Source: Coniferiporia sulphurascens
Lineage: Eukaryota; Basidiomycota; Agaricomycetes; Hymenochaetales; Hymenochaetaceae
Direction: 5' to 3'
Length of the DNA: 64,000 nucleotides
Assembly: GCA_002794785.1 (NCBI GenBank)
Contig: NBBA01000011.1
Location: forward strand, 1,426,001-1,490,000
The notes beneath the pieces are model-generated. The model searched no databases. It was not told the origin of the DNA and saw only the letters and a list, made by a program, of their open reading frames with translations. This document shows positions 24,261-35,566 of this stretch, piece after piece. Each line of letters begins with the position of its first letter. Within the stretch, counting starts at the first letter, position 1. The position numbers and the translations under genes are program-made.

Positions 24261-24966
24261 CAGTCAACCACCATTCCTTTAGACACCACCCATCCTTTAG
24301 ACACCAGTCTTTTTCTCCTTCATTTCCATCTCTTTTCATTTGAAAATATTCATGTAGATACAGGCTGGCTCTAGCTATATATATTATAATTTTTGTGCAG
24401 AGTGCTGTCCCAGTTCTTTCACAAAAAAAAGAAAGGTGTCAAAAAGTAGGATTTGCTCTATTCAATGCAATCATAAACCCACTTTTAAAATTTGGCTTTG
24501 TCATATTTGCCCATGAAATCTATGTACAAGCATGCAGGAGATCTAGTTCTATGTGTTTGGCTTTGGGCTAAAACAATTAAACAAGAACTGTGAGTGGAAT
24601 AAGCAAAATACCATTCTGAAGGCACTGAGTGTGATATTGGACCACATTCTCAATTCCCACGCCTGAAGCTTCCAGACCTTTGGTTATGCAGACAAGATAC
24701 CGGCCTGCGTGGGAATGTAAACCCCTGATTGACACGTTTATCACGCTGTCACGGGTGTCCAAAGGACCCGGATCTGTGACAAAACTCTTGATTTCACTAA
24801 AGAATTCACTATAATTGATTCTTTGCATCTACATTGCTGAGGATTTCACAGAATGCCCTTAGCACTTTGTGGATCATCTGTGGTTGGTTTTGAAAGAGAA
24901 AACAATTCGGAAAAAATAGCAAATAATATTTTTTGATTGGGTGTCTAAAGGAAAGGTGGTTGACTG
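24261..24966. mobile_element. TIR element, probably non-autonomous Tc1/mariner-pogo-like
   Basis: The left end CAGTCAACCACC at 24261 and the right end GGTGGTTGACTG at 24966 form inverted repeats of about 27 bp with one mismatch (CCATTCC versus CCTTTCC) and the shared tail TTTAGACACC. A TA dinucleotide flanks each end (24259-24260 and 24967-24968), as expected for the Tc1/mariner superfamily. The left end repeats part of its TIR (CATCCTTTAGACACC). The 706 bp interior has only short frames and no recognisable DDE transposase, so I call it non-autonomous. Confidence 0.72.
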
Positions 24967-24997
24967 TACTTGATCTCCAGCCAGATGTGAATACTAC

Positions 24998-25535
24998 TGT
25001 TAAGCTCAACAGTTACGCGATGGTCGACATCGGGGCTTCCTGATCATCGTAACTGGTGGTGATGACAATGGGGCTTCCCAGATGTCGTAAGTCGAGGGGG
25101 ATTGTCAGCGGGGCTTCCTGATCGACAATGTAGATGCGGTAGGCTTCTTAGCAGAGTCGGGTTACGACAGAGTGACTGATGACCCGGTATGCACACAGTA
25201 AACTGGTGGTAGCAGATAATGGGCTTGTATGAACAAAGAGCACAAGCTTAGGGCTTGTGCTACTGAAGTTACATGCTTATATGCTACTCTATGTGTTTAC
25301 TACTGTAGCGGCTTGTATAAGGTCATTTACATGACATAGACAGTCATGGAAACACAAGGAATGTGATCAGTAAGCAAAGCACGTCATGATGGTGTGATTA
25401 GGCATGATCATGGCGTCTTGTGGTGCAAGGTGGATAATGATGAGTAAGAGAGAAATGGGGGAGTTGCGCTGACTGATGATGATGAAAAGGAAGTGAGTCA
25501 GCACAGTAAAGGGAAAGTAAAGGAAAATTGTAATA
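24998..25535 (-). repeat. Solo LTR, family 2, inverted orientation
   Basis: This 538 bp LTR begins TGTTAAGCTCAAC and ends AGGAAAATTGTAATA, the reverse of the family 2 LTR at 25545. Its last bases are mutated from the expected ACA. A 5 bp target-site duplication ACTAC flanks it at 24993-24997 and 25536-25540. No internal element sequence is present, which indicates LTR-LTR recombination. Confidence 0.85.
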
Positions 25536-25544
25536 ACTACTGGT

Positions 25545-26083
25545 TGTTACAATTTTCCTTTACCTTCCCTTAATGCGCTGACTCACTTCCTCTTCATCAT
25601 CATTAGTCAGCGCAACTCCCCCATTTCTCTATCTTACTCATCCTTATTCACCTTGCACCATAAGACGCCATGATGACACCTTATTGCACCATCATGACAT
25701 GCTTTGCTTACTGATCACCGTACTTGTATTACCAAGGCTTTCCTTGAGTTTCCATGACCTTCCATAAGTCTGGTAAACACACCTAACCAAGTCGCTACAG
25801 TAGCAAACACATAGAGTAGCATATAAGCATGTAACTTCAGTAGCACAAGCCCTAAGCTTGTGCTCTTTGTTCATACAAGCCCATTATCTGCTACCACCAG
25901 TCTACTGTGTGCCAGTGTGCCACTAGTTGCTTCGTTGTAACCCAACTCGCTAAAGAAGCCTACCGCACCCACATCGCCAATCACCTTCAACTTACGACAT
26001 CTAGGAAGCCCTGTTGCTGTACTACTAGTATCATCGATCAGGAAGCCCCAACGTCGATCATCGCATAACTGTTGAGCTTAACA
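25545..26083 (+). repeat. Solo LTR, family 2, direct orientation
   Basis: This 539 bp LTR begins TGTTACAATTTTCC and ends GAGCTTAACA, with canonical TG...CA ends. The 5 bp duplication CTGGT occurs at 25540-25544 and 26084-26088. It sits only 9 bases from the inverted copy, overlapping that copy's duplication by one base, and the two together look like a 1.1 kb palindrome. Confidence 0.87.
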
Positions 26084-26242
26084 CTGGTGCAGAGCCCAAA
26101 ACATGTGCATCTTGTTGAGTACTTCCTATATCAGGTTGCCAACAGTACAGTCAGGCCTTTGACCCTTATGATTCATGATAGGTGTACCAGCTTGTTGAAT
26201 CTTGGTGGAAATATATCAAGGAAGGATACCCCGTACGTACTA

Positions 26243-27063
26243 TATTAAATAAATATAGCAAACAATATATATATAACAGATGGTCATATGAACAACCATC
26301 TTACTAAGTGAACAATAATGCAATGATAACGCCATATGATAGGAGCTATGATAGTTATAGTATACGTAGCTCACAGTAGATGTGTTACAATTTTCCTTTA
26401 CTTTCCCTTACTGCACTGACTCACTTCCTCTTCATCATCATCAGTCAGCACAACTCCCCCATTTCCCTACCTTACTCATCCTTATTCACCTTGCACCATA
26501 AGACGCCATGATGACACCTTATTGCACCATCATGACATGCTTTGCTTACTGATCACCATACTTGTATTACCAAGGCCTTCCTTGAGTTTCCATGACCTTC
26601 CATAGGCTGGTAAACACACCTAACCAAGCCGCTACAGTAGTAAACACATAGAGTAGCATATAAGCATGTAACTTCAGTAGCACAAGCCCTAAGCTTGTGC
26701 TCTTTGTTCATACAAGCCCATTGTCTGCTACCACCAGTTTACTGTGCGCCACTTGGCCAGTAGTCACTTCGTCGTAACCCGACTCTGCTAAGAAGCATCT
26801 CGCGTCCACATCGTCGATCAGGAAGCCCCATCGACGATCACCTTCGACTTACGACATCTAGGAAGCCCCGTTGCTGTAACCACCAGTCCCAACGATCAGG
26901 AAGCACCGATGTCGATCACCGCGTAACCATTGAGCTTAACAAGATGTATATAAGGAGAGCTGGTCTCTACTACGAAATACATTGGTTTACGCTGATAACC
27001 CACTTTGCCTGACCTACTACCACTGCACCTCATCATCTACCACAACATGCGTAGATTTTAAGA
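26243..27063 (-). repeat. Solo Copia-type LTR split by another solo LTR
   Basis: It starts TATTAAATAAATATAGC and ends GTAGATTTTAAGA, the same ends as the LTRs of the Copia element at 48580-54020. The duplication TACTA flanks it at 26238-26242 and 27064-27068. A family 2 LTR (26383-26941) is inserted inside. The Copia LTR is the older insertion. Confidence 0.85.
26383..26941 (+). repeat. Solo LTR, family 2, nested
   Basis: This 559 bp LTR (TGTTACAATT...CTTAACA) lies inside the Copia-type solo LTR, with the duplication AGATG at 26378-26382 and 26942-26946. It is about 20 bases longer than the other two family 2 copies because of an extra stretch in the GATCAGGAAGCCCC repeat region. Confidence 0.86.
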
Positions 27064-27068
27064 TACTA

Positions 27069-27931
27069 CATGGCACCTTGTGAGGGGGGAGGGTGGGGTG
27101 TGACTGACTTATTACCAGAGAGTCCAATCAATTGGACAAATCACATGGCAACTTGACCACCAAAGTCTGTATGAAACGGATGCAAACTCAACAATCACGA
27201 TGAAGATTCAAGAAGTTATCTTAGTTTTATGTTAATCAATGTGAGACAGTCCTCTTGAAACTTCGCAGCCTGGGATGGAGTTTATCTCTACAGTTGATTC
27301 AATGGCGTCGTGAGACCCAAGGCATGTGCGGCCTCACGGTTGCTGTCCGGCTTTTTTGATGCTCTGCTGGCGCCCATCTACGAAGAACCAAGCGGAATTA
27401 TGCACCTTACTCGCCAGACTCGGAGCCCGAGCAAGTAAGGTCTGATAAGCCCCCGACCTCACGGCTACCAGCTAGCTTTCATCTGTGACAACTTGCATCT
27501 TTCATACTGGTGGTGGGAATCCCGCAAGATCCGCGTCACCAGTATACTGTTAACGCTGACTCTTGCTTATAATATGCGAACGCGATAAGCAGGCGTTTTG
27601 TGGTTGGGTCTTCGTCTTCCATGCCTAGTGCCAGTCTCTGAGCGCCCTCGTAAGCCTTTGCGCCACGCAAGTGATGAAAGAGAAACGAATCAATGCAGGA
27701 ACGTGGCACATGCCTGAGGAAAAAGACGCTGGTCTTGGCTTTACGCCGGGGAAGTCAAGTGACGGACTCAGTCTGGTAAAGTGCCCTTGACGGACGTCAT
27801 ATTAGATTTTGGCAGTAGATTGACGCGCATGGCCCACCATAAAGGCAGAGGATGAGAAGCAGGTGCGGTTTTAAAATCCTCATCATCACTGGCAACGTAC
27901 TTATTTTCATTTTGCCGAATTTTCACGACAA
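27069..27931. other. 5' flank of a class II gene
   Basis: No coding exon is seen. Parts (GATGCTCTGCTGGCGCCCATCT near 27359, GTCTTCGTCTTCCATGC near 27607) recur upstream of the next class II gene at 31.6-31.8 kb, so the promoter region was duplicated with the gene. Confidence 0.5.
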
Positions 27932-29911
27932 ATGCGCTTTCAAGCATCTACAAGCGATTCGATCCGCTCTGTTTCCTCGGGCTATGTCTCAGACTCTGCC
28001 CACACTTATTCCGATGATGAGAGCTCATCACTAGCCACTAGTGTCCCGGAAGACGCCGATGGGCTGATCTTAGGGGAATTAACACTAATGGATTTGAGTG
28101 CTTACGACAATTACGATAAAGGCCACGAGAGTCATTACAACGAGAGTCTCGAGAACGCTAGCAAGATGCCCAGGAAGACAGAAGCTATCAGGAAGTCCTT
28201 CCGGACTGTCCGGGAGCATTGGAAAAATTCACGGGCTGACTTCGACAAGGAGATAATTGGCAAGTGCTATGCAAGATGGGAAGAACTAGACAAGGCGAGT
28301 TTCCTACATGTCAAATATTACACCCAATTTACTCTTTCCCCCAATTTGGAATAGACCTTCGAAGACATCGCAACTGAAATGAACGCCTTGGTGTCGAAAA
28401 GTGCTCGGCGGATATATGGTTAGTCTATCATTGACCTTGGAGACCTATATTCTTCATTTAAAATGAAAGCTGACAAAAGTTCTGGCCTCAGATTTTGCCA
28501 CCAGTTTTTGTAATTTCATAGGAAACAAGGACGATCGCAATGGTGCCGGAGCAACAATGGAAGAAAAACAAGAGCATTTAGCTCAGTTTAGGAACGTAAG
28601 TAATGATGACCTTAATATAAGATTGTGCTGACAATTCAAATGCTCCAGGAGTTGTTCTCGGAACAAACGTCGCTTTTCGGTCCAAAATCCAAAAACCTGT
28701 ACGATCTCGAGGTTAAAATAACAAATCTATCCAGGGATGTACGGATTTTCGACTTCGAATATGTGACTCATGACTTCCCGGGAAAGGATATGGTGATTAA
28801 AGAGATAGAGAATTTAGAAGGGAAACTTAGGGAGTACGTATCCTTACTCTGTCCTGTAAAACCAAAGAAATCGACTTATATGTTTTTCCAGAATGAAGGT
28901 ATAGTACTTCATTATGACGTCGACCTAAACCTTTTTTCATCAAAACAACCAGCTCGGAATCCTCGAGAAACACAGTTCGAACAGTCGCGGCCAGGGCACC
29001 GAATTTTTTTCCGGTGTGTCTGCCATACTGAGCCTGTGCCTTGGCGAGAAAGGAGCATTGGACAATTTTGTTGAAGCTTCGGTTGGTTTGGCCTTTTCTC
29101 AAGTTTTACTGGCTTTTATAAGTTTCTGTGATTGTATTCAGCTGGAACGTCACAACGAGGATTGTGAGAAAAAGATGAATGCGCAACGTAGGAGTTCACT
29201 TACCGAAATACCCAACGTGCATCAACTCTTGCTCATGTGTCTTATTTAGAGCTAAAAAAGGAGATTGCCGAGAAGAAATGTGTCATGAAGATGCGCAATG
29301 AAGTTTGGGGAAAGCATACTCGGAACTGTGAAGAGCAGATCAAACAGATTAACGACCAGCTTCCAGCATTAGCATGCATATGGATGGCGGTAAGTTAAGT
29401 TCCTATCTGTCCTTTATTAGAAGATTGACTTTTGGGCCAGCTTTGCTCCGACACAGCTGAACTCGACACCGGATTGGAGCTTGTTGTAAAAGGAAAGATG
29501 CACGAGGACGTCAGTTATTCAGTATACCGTTGAACGAATCGATATTGATTAACCGTCATTATTCAGCTTTTTTATAGACGATTGGCGACTGCGCAACAAC
29601 TCTACTTGCATCTTTACAATATTTTATGCGAGTTCACGCACCCTAAGACGCCCGGTTTGACTACAGGGGTCCACAAGTGGGATAAATCTTGTGAGGCGTC
29701 CAAAGTCCACGACGAAAACGGATCAGGGGGGCCGACGAGAATCCGAAAGAGAGACAAAGCTCGCGAGGCCCTGTCCAAAATCCTTCGCTTCGAATCCCAC
29801 AAGGAATGCGATTCAGAGACGACGCCGAGGATACGCAAAAGGGACAGAGCTTACGATACTATTTCCAAAGCCCTCCACTTTGAACCACGCGCGAGAATAC
29901 AGGACCAGTGA
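27932..29911 (+). CDS. Class II helical-family protein
   Basis: Function unknown. Exon 1 (27932-28294) has a Ser-rich N-terminus (SSGYVSDSAHTYSDDESSS) and the class II helix ESLENASKMPRKTEAIRKSF, ending EELDK at a GC donor (GCGAGT) where paralogs have GTGAGT. Exon 2 (from 28355) is TFEDIATEMNALVSK. Exon 3 (about 28493-28594) is DFATSFCNFIGNKDD and EEKQEHLAQFRN. Exon 4 (about 28650-28830) has ELFSEQTSLFGPKSKNLYDL. A hydrophobic exon near 29000-29100 contains SGVSAILSLCLGE. Exon 7 (about 29253-29390) has CEEQIKQINDQL, exon 8 (about 29442) LCSDTAELDTGLEL, and exon 9 LATAQQLYLHLYNIL. The tail carries two copies of a basic unit RIRKRD(K/R)A...SK.L.FE before the stop at 29911. It is divergent to the class B gene at 21973-23329 across the transposon island. 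Confidence 0.68.
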
Positions 29912-30464
29912 AGATGGGCCGCAAGAGGGACGAAGTCAAGGACTTCCTGCACAATCTTTAACCCATGATTGTCGGATTGTCAAGTTATTCTCATGTCGAA
30001 GCACATCTGTCCTGCCGCAATTATACATTCTTATTCCATGTATCACTAGATGTGACGATTCCCCGTGCCTTTTGTGTGAAGAGTCTTGTAGGGTCACGCA
30101 CTGGCAGCGTCGGGTGCGTCCAACAGCGCAGTGTCTATTCTGGAATGCCGTTCCGTAGCAATATCCCTTTTTATTTTCGTAAACATTTCACGTCTCTTGT
30201 TTTATGTCAATTGCACTTCACCGTACTAATACAGCTTGTACTATTTTCTGCTTATATGTATTGTTGTGTCGAATCACCAATGATCAATCTTATAGTAATA
30301 GCTCCAAGTCGTGGTCCGGTACTCTGGCCGTTCTGAATGGCATTTATCGAACACCTTGAACTAGTTGGACCGATGAGAAAATTTTGAGACAATATGACGG
30401 AAGTAAACGGTCAGACTTTCATCCTGGAGAAATACACCAAATAGATAATAAATTGATAGAATAA
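29912..30464. other. 3' flank, no gene recognised
   Basis: This is the downstream region of the class II gene. Open frames near 29965-30336 are hydrophobic but have no start context, partner exons or known domain. Confidence 0.4.
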
Positions 30465-30830
30465 ACCGAGTTCCTTCTCCAAAGTCTCGACCTCTTCGAT
30501 TGTCGCCTGCTTCCCTGGGTGCTCACAAATGGCAATTTCGAATCCGAAGCTTTGAATGTCTCCGTGCAGACTATTTATTTTGTTCGTGAGTTCGTACAGG
30601 TTTTTTGGCCCGGTACCAAAAAAAGACATTTGTTCTGAGAAGAGATCCTACGGCGTTCGACTCGTCATCACAATCTCACAACGCAACGCTGGCCCTTGCA
30701 TTCTTTATTCGTTATCGCTTGTACTTTGTCTTCGATCGTTTGCCACGTTTCCAACCTTGTTTCCGATGAAGTCGCAAAAACCGGTGGCAAAATCTGGTGG
30801 CCACATATGGGGTTCCGAATACTCCATACA
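30465..30830 (-). pseudogene. Inverted class II fragment (exons 3-4)
   Basis: On the minus strand, exon 4 text (SEQMSFFGTGPKNLYELTN, then FGFEIAICEHPGKQATIEE) occupies about 30650-30465. Exon 3 text DFATGFCDFIGNKVGN lies at about 30800-30740, followed by a frame break before TIEDKVQAITN. Exons 1, 2 and 5-9 are absent or unrecognisable. It lies head to tail against the two plus-strand class II genes. Confidence 0.6.
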
Positions 30831-32133
30831 GCAGCACCCAAGCACAGTGGAGCGGACGGACGTGCAGAGTTATAGATCCCTGCTTCGAGTTGTTTGCCTA
30901 CTTGGCAGTTATTCGGACTTATTCCTGCTTTGCTTAGGAACATGGGGGTCTTAGCAAACGACGACTGCCCATGCGCAGTCGTTGGCAGGACTTGTCAAAA
31001 GTGGCCATACATTCCAACCGCGGCTTTGAGCCGTCTTTGGAACAGCTCAAGAAGGCGGTGGTTAGATATTTTTAGCACCTGCGCAGACCTCACTGCACAA
31101 TTCCGCTTGTCGCGAGGCCAACTCGAAACTTGGTCTAGAGTTTGAGTGCCCACACAAAGCTATCCGTCGCATCATTTTCAGAATTACGTGGTTTCGGACA
31201 ACCAATTTGTGATGGACTGGCCACGATTTAAACACGGAGAGCAGGCTCACTGGTCGGCATCTTAGAGGTTGGACTTGATTACGAGTCTCTTGGTGAAGAG
31301 ACTCGCGAGTCGGGGAGATCGTGAACCGTTCGGGGTACTTGCAAAATAGATAAGCAATTGCATTTCCTATCCACGTTACTGAACTTTGAGCTTGTAGATA
31401 CCGCATGGCGCGAGCACAGTCTACGATTCAGTAATAAGCGGAAGTAAAAGTAGTATGAAGCCGGAAGAAGGCGGTTGTAACAAAGTTAATATTGACCTAA
31501 GCGTCACAGATCACATTTGAAACCCCGCCCGCCGCTATTTTCTCATGAGGTTGTTCACACAATTGGTGCTCGCATAGGCTCGAGAGTGCGCGAAGCCTCG
31601 CGATTTCCGCTCGACTTTTCGATGCTCTACTGGCGCCCATCTGCGAGTAATTGAACGGAATTCTACACCTCTGCGACGGTCTGAGTCACACATCGATTGC
31701 GAGGAATAGGGGCCTCACGACTGCCTGCTGGTTCTTCGCTCGCAATATCCCGCTGTGCACGCTGACTCTGGTCTGCAATCCGAGACCATAATAAGCCAGT
31801 ACCTTGGTGTCGGGGCTTCGTCTTCCATGCTAAAGGTCCGGTCTACCCCCAAGGACCCCTTTGAACGAGAAATCGTGCAGCATACGGGTGATGAAAGGGA
31901 CGTTGCCGATGATGGCTTGAAGTACACGCCTTTGAGAAGGATGCAGGTTGTACGTTGTGGAGATTAAGAATTAAACTCGGTCTGGTCAAGTGCCTTTGGA
32001 TAGCCTCGTTGCAGATTCCGGCAGATTGACGCGCGCAGCGAGTTGGCATAAAGCCCAGCGCAAGGCGGCGAGTGCGGTTCTGACCCCTCTACGGCTGTGT
32101 ACCGATCGCTACTTAACTACATCTCCGCCACAA
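30831..32133. other. 5' flank of a class II gene, partly duplicated
   Basis: The section 31600-32100 is similar to 27340-27900 (shared CTGGCGCCCATCT, GTCTTCGTCTTCCATG and GACGCGC stretches), again upstream of a class II gene. A plus-strand scrap near 31070-31110 (CADLTAQFRL) faintly recalls exon 8. No complete gene. Confidence 0.4.
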
Positions 32134-34313
32134 ATGCACTCTCCGGAGTCTGCAAGTGACTCGGCTAGCTTTCTTTCCTCGGGCTATGCCTCCGACTCTG
32201 TCTGCGCTCTTTTCGATGACGAAAGCTCTTCGCTTGCCACTAGTGTCCTAGGAAGCACTAATGGATCAACCGAGGCATTGACGCAAATGGACTTGAGCGC
32301 CTACGAGAAGTGTGCTCAAGATCTCGAGACTCATCACGAAGAGAGTCTTGAGAACGCTCGCAAGATGCCTGAGAGAATAGAAGCTATCAGAGAGTCATTC
32401 AAAACCGTTCGAGGATACTGGAAGAATTTGCAGGCTGATTTTGACAAGGAGACAATTAGCAGATATTATGCGAGATGGGGGGAACTAGACAAGGTGAGTC
32501 CGTTACATGCCGAATGCTACGTTTGATTTACTTTTCTTGTTCATTTCGATAAAGACCTTTGAAGGGATCGTGTTGGAGACAAATCGTTTGGCGTCGAAAG
32601 GTGCTCGACGGATAAAAGGTTAGTTTCGGCGAACTTCTCGCGTATTTGGAGCCCCATATACGAAATTGATACTGATGAAATTCCTGGCCTCCAGATTTTG
32701 CCACCGATTTTTGCAACTTCATCGGGAACAATGATGGCACCGCGACAATTGAAGAAAAAATACGAGAGCTAAAACGATTTCAGAACGTAAGCGACAGCGC
32801 TGTGTTGCAGGGCCGTGATGACAAACCAGACTGTAGGATCTCTTCTCGGAACAAACGTCACTTTTCGGTCCCGAGTCAAAAAACCTGTACGAACTCACGA
32901 ACAAAATAAATAGCCTGCACAGAGGCGTTCAAAGCTTTGGATTCGAAATTGCTACTTCTGAGTATCCGGGGAAGCAGGAGACGATCAAAGAGATCGAAGG
33001 TTTGGAGAAGCAACTTAGACAGTATGTGTTCGGTCTGTTTTACCTATTTTTACTAACTTACTGATGTATTTCTCCAGGTTGAAGGTCTGGCTGTTTTCTT
33101 CCGTCTTGATGTCTCGGAGTTTTCTCATTAAACCAACTAGTTCGAGGTCTTCAATAAACGCGGTTCAGACGGCAACGGCCAGAGGACTGGGCTGTGGTCT
33201 GGAGTTGCCGCTGTACTGAGTTTGTTCGGTGGTGATAGAGAAGCACTGGACAACTCCGTTGAGGCTTCGGTTGGTTTGGTCTTTTCTGTGGAACTCGGTG
33301 GTGACTAAAGAGCTAATTGACCTCATCCAGCTGGAATATCGCAATCAAAAGCTCGAGAAGAAGGCGAACACTCAGCGTAAGAGCTCGTTCACTGACGCTC
33401 GTCAATCCATGCTCATGATGCTGCTTAGAGATAAAAGACGAGATAGCTAAAAAGAAAAGCGACATGAAGATGCGCGACGAGGTCTGGGGAAAACACACCC
33501 GGGACTGCGGAGAACAGATCAACCAGATTACCGACCAGCTTTTAGCAATCTCAAGCCTCTGGACAGCGGTAACTTGAATCATTAATATTACCTACTCTTG
33601 ACGACGAGTTTGACCTTCAAACCAGCTTTGCTCTGACACAGTTGAACTCGATACTCAATTAGGCCTCATTGCGAAAAAGGATATGCATGAAAACGTTAGT
33701 AATTTGGTATTCCATCTGAATCGATATCAACTAAATGCATTATTCAGCTTTTTTACAGGAAATTAGCAACTACGCAGCGACTTTATTCCCGCCTTTACGA
33801 AATCTTGCGCGAGCTCACGCATGCGAAGTCGTCTGACAGTTACTCTGCTCCTGGCATGGTCCATACCAGAACCACCACCCGACGTGTAAGTGTTCTGACT
33901 GTTGTCCTGGTTGTCCCACGCCGTCGATCCTAAACAAGCTGATTCCAGTCTCCCGAGACATGTTCGGAGCCTCAACCCAGCCCCGGCGTGTTGTCTACCG
34001 TGAGTAGAGAAAGTTCGCGTCGCATGTGGGTTTTTATCTAATTATGTTTTATTGCCTAGATACTTCGTCATGATATCATTGGCAACCCTCTTGTCCGCCA
34101 GAGGTCACCCGAGCCCCTTTCCGTATGTGCGCTTGGTTTTTGCACGAACTTGTTTTTATTCTAATGCACACTTAGCGGACTTCAACGTGTCATTCGAACG
34201 ATGTCCATCCGTATGCATCTGAGCCCAGCAATGGAGCGGGGCCGAAGAGAATCCGGAAGAGGGACAGACTTTACGGAAAATTTAAGGAGCTTAAGGCCAT
34301 CGTGATACATTAG
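32134..34313 (+). CDS. Class II helical-family protein
   Basis: This is the cleanest class II copy. Exon 1 (32134-32493) starts MHSPESASDSASFLSSGY and holds ESLENARKMPERIEAIRESF, then a GTGAGT donor. Exon 2 (about 32555-32617) is TFEGIVLETNRLASKGARR. Exon 3 (about 32694-32788) is DFATDFCNFIGNNDG and EEKIRELKRFQN. Exon 4 (about 32838-33021) has LFSEQTSLFGPESKNLYEL. The hydrophobic exon (about 33140-33295) has SGVAAVLSLFGGD followed by NSVEASVGLVF. Exon 7 (about 33445-33570) has CGEQINQITDQLLAISSLW, exon 8 LCSDTVELDTQLGL, and exon 9 LFYRKLATTQRLYSRLYEI. A longer last intron (about 340 bp) precedes a tail exon RIRKRDRLYGKFKEL ending at TAG 34313. The polybasic end suggests contact with membrane or nucleic acid. 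Role unknown. Confidence 0.7.
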
Positions 34314-34483
34314 CCCGTTGCCCTCGCCTTCATGAGAAGAACCGACCTATTTTGTTAATTAGCACCTGCCTTATTATTTGTACCACCAGACGTGATAATT
34401 TATGGAATCCTCTCCAGTTTCTCAGAATAATTACGACTTGGCAGCCCTTCTGACCAAGGAAACGTGACGCACCACCTCATAAT

Positions 34484-35067
34484 GTGGCTAAAGGTTCACT
34501 TCTCAGGCCGAGCCGGGCCGTAAGTTCGGTTCGGCGTTCAGCGCCTTCCTAATATCAGCAAATAACCGTTCTGAATGCGCCCGAACACGAACGCTCTAAG
34601 AACTGTAGGGTGTATCCTAAGACTGTATAGTTTCGAATTTAGTCACAAATCGTCAATTTTTGTCATAACGTTTTCATGTACAGATGCAAAGTCTTTACCC
34701 TAAACTTGAAAGGTAGCCCCATGAGATGTCACTTGACACACCTCCAGTTGTATCACTCCAAAAACTATGACACGGGTAATAATATATGTCGGCAATCGAA
34801 AATATAGTACTGTATGTCCGAAACGGTGAGAAAATATGTGAAAATTACCTTCTATATATAGTATGTCAGGACCTTTGTAGCCTCTAGATCTGTAAATAAT
34901 CATTCTGGCGTTCGGAGTGCGAACACGTTCAGACGCAAACCGAACCTCCACGAACGGTTCGTACCGGTTCACGTCCACACTCGGAGATATAGCCAAACCG
35001 GGTGTAAAGTTCGGTTCGGAGTTCGGCAAAAAGGTCGTCCAACCGGACCGAACCGAACTTTAGTCAC
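34484..35067. mobile_element. MITE-like insertion with AGTTCGGTTCGG ends
   Basis: The left end GTGGCTAAAG (34484) and right end CTTTAGTCAC (to 35067) are inverted. Inside them AAGTTCGGTTCGG (34522) faces CCGAACCGAACTT (35048-35060), with a further direct copy at 35006. The flanks match the 3' flank of the next class II unit (38.99-39.15 kb), where this segment is missing, so it behaves like an insertion. I could not fix a target-site duplication. Confidence 0.5.
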
Positions 35068-35566
35068 ACACAAAACTGCTATTAGTCGCTCAGTTAGACG
35101 TTCGACTACAATCATTTTCGAAGTCTTGAATGACACTGCCTGCGAGACCTAGTAAAGCTGGTCAACATGCGGTAGTTCCGATCTATCGTCCCACTTTAGA
35201 CGGAGTTGACCAAGTTTGTAGGGGACGCCTTCAATCATGGAACTCCAAGTTCGGCATATACTAACTCCGGGACCTTTTGAAATTGTATTTCCCCGGTTCT
35301 GCTTGTATCGACAGTTCGAATCAATATTGGGAGGATATCGCCACTGACTGCTAGTATGCCACCCTTCTCGTTCCCTTTGTATTAATCTCCCACCATCCCT
35401 AAGCCTGCTACTGCCTCATGACATCAATGCCTATTCTTAAAGTTCCATCGATCCGCGCCGCAGCCGCACTTATTACTCGCATCACGCTCATTATATATGT
35501 ACAACAAGCAGCTTTCAACCCTTCGAGCAGCCCCTCCTGCCTACAGGCTACAGTGAAAGTCCCATA
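35068..35566. other. Duplicated 3' flank, then kinase gene promoter
   Basis: 35080-35300 is similar to 39110-39360 (TCGCTCAGTT, GAACTCCAAGTTCGGC, GAAATTGTATTTCCC), showing that the class II gene and its downstream DNA were duplicated together. The kinase start follows at 35567. Confidence 0.55.

Noticed and set aside
24998..26083. A 1.1 kb palindrome that could be a fold-back transposon or hairpin RNA source
   Set aside because: Each arm has its own perfect 5 bp target duplication (ACTAC and CTGGT), so it is two neighbouring solo LTRs.
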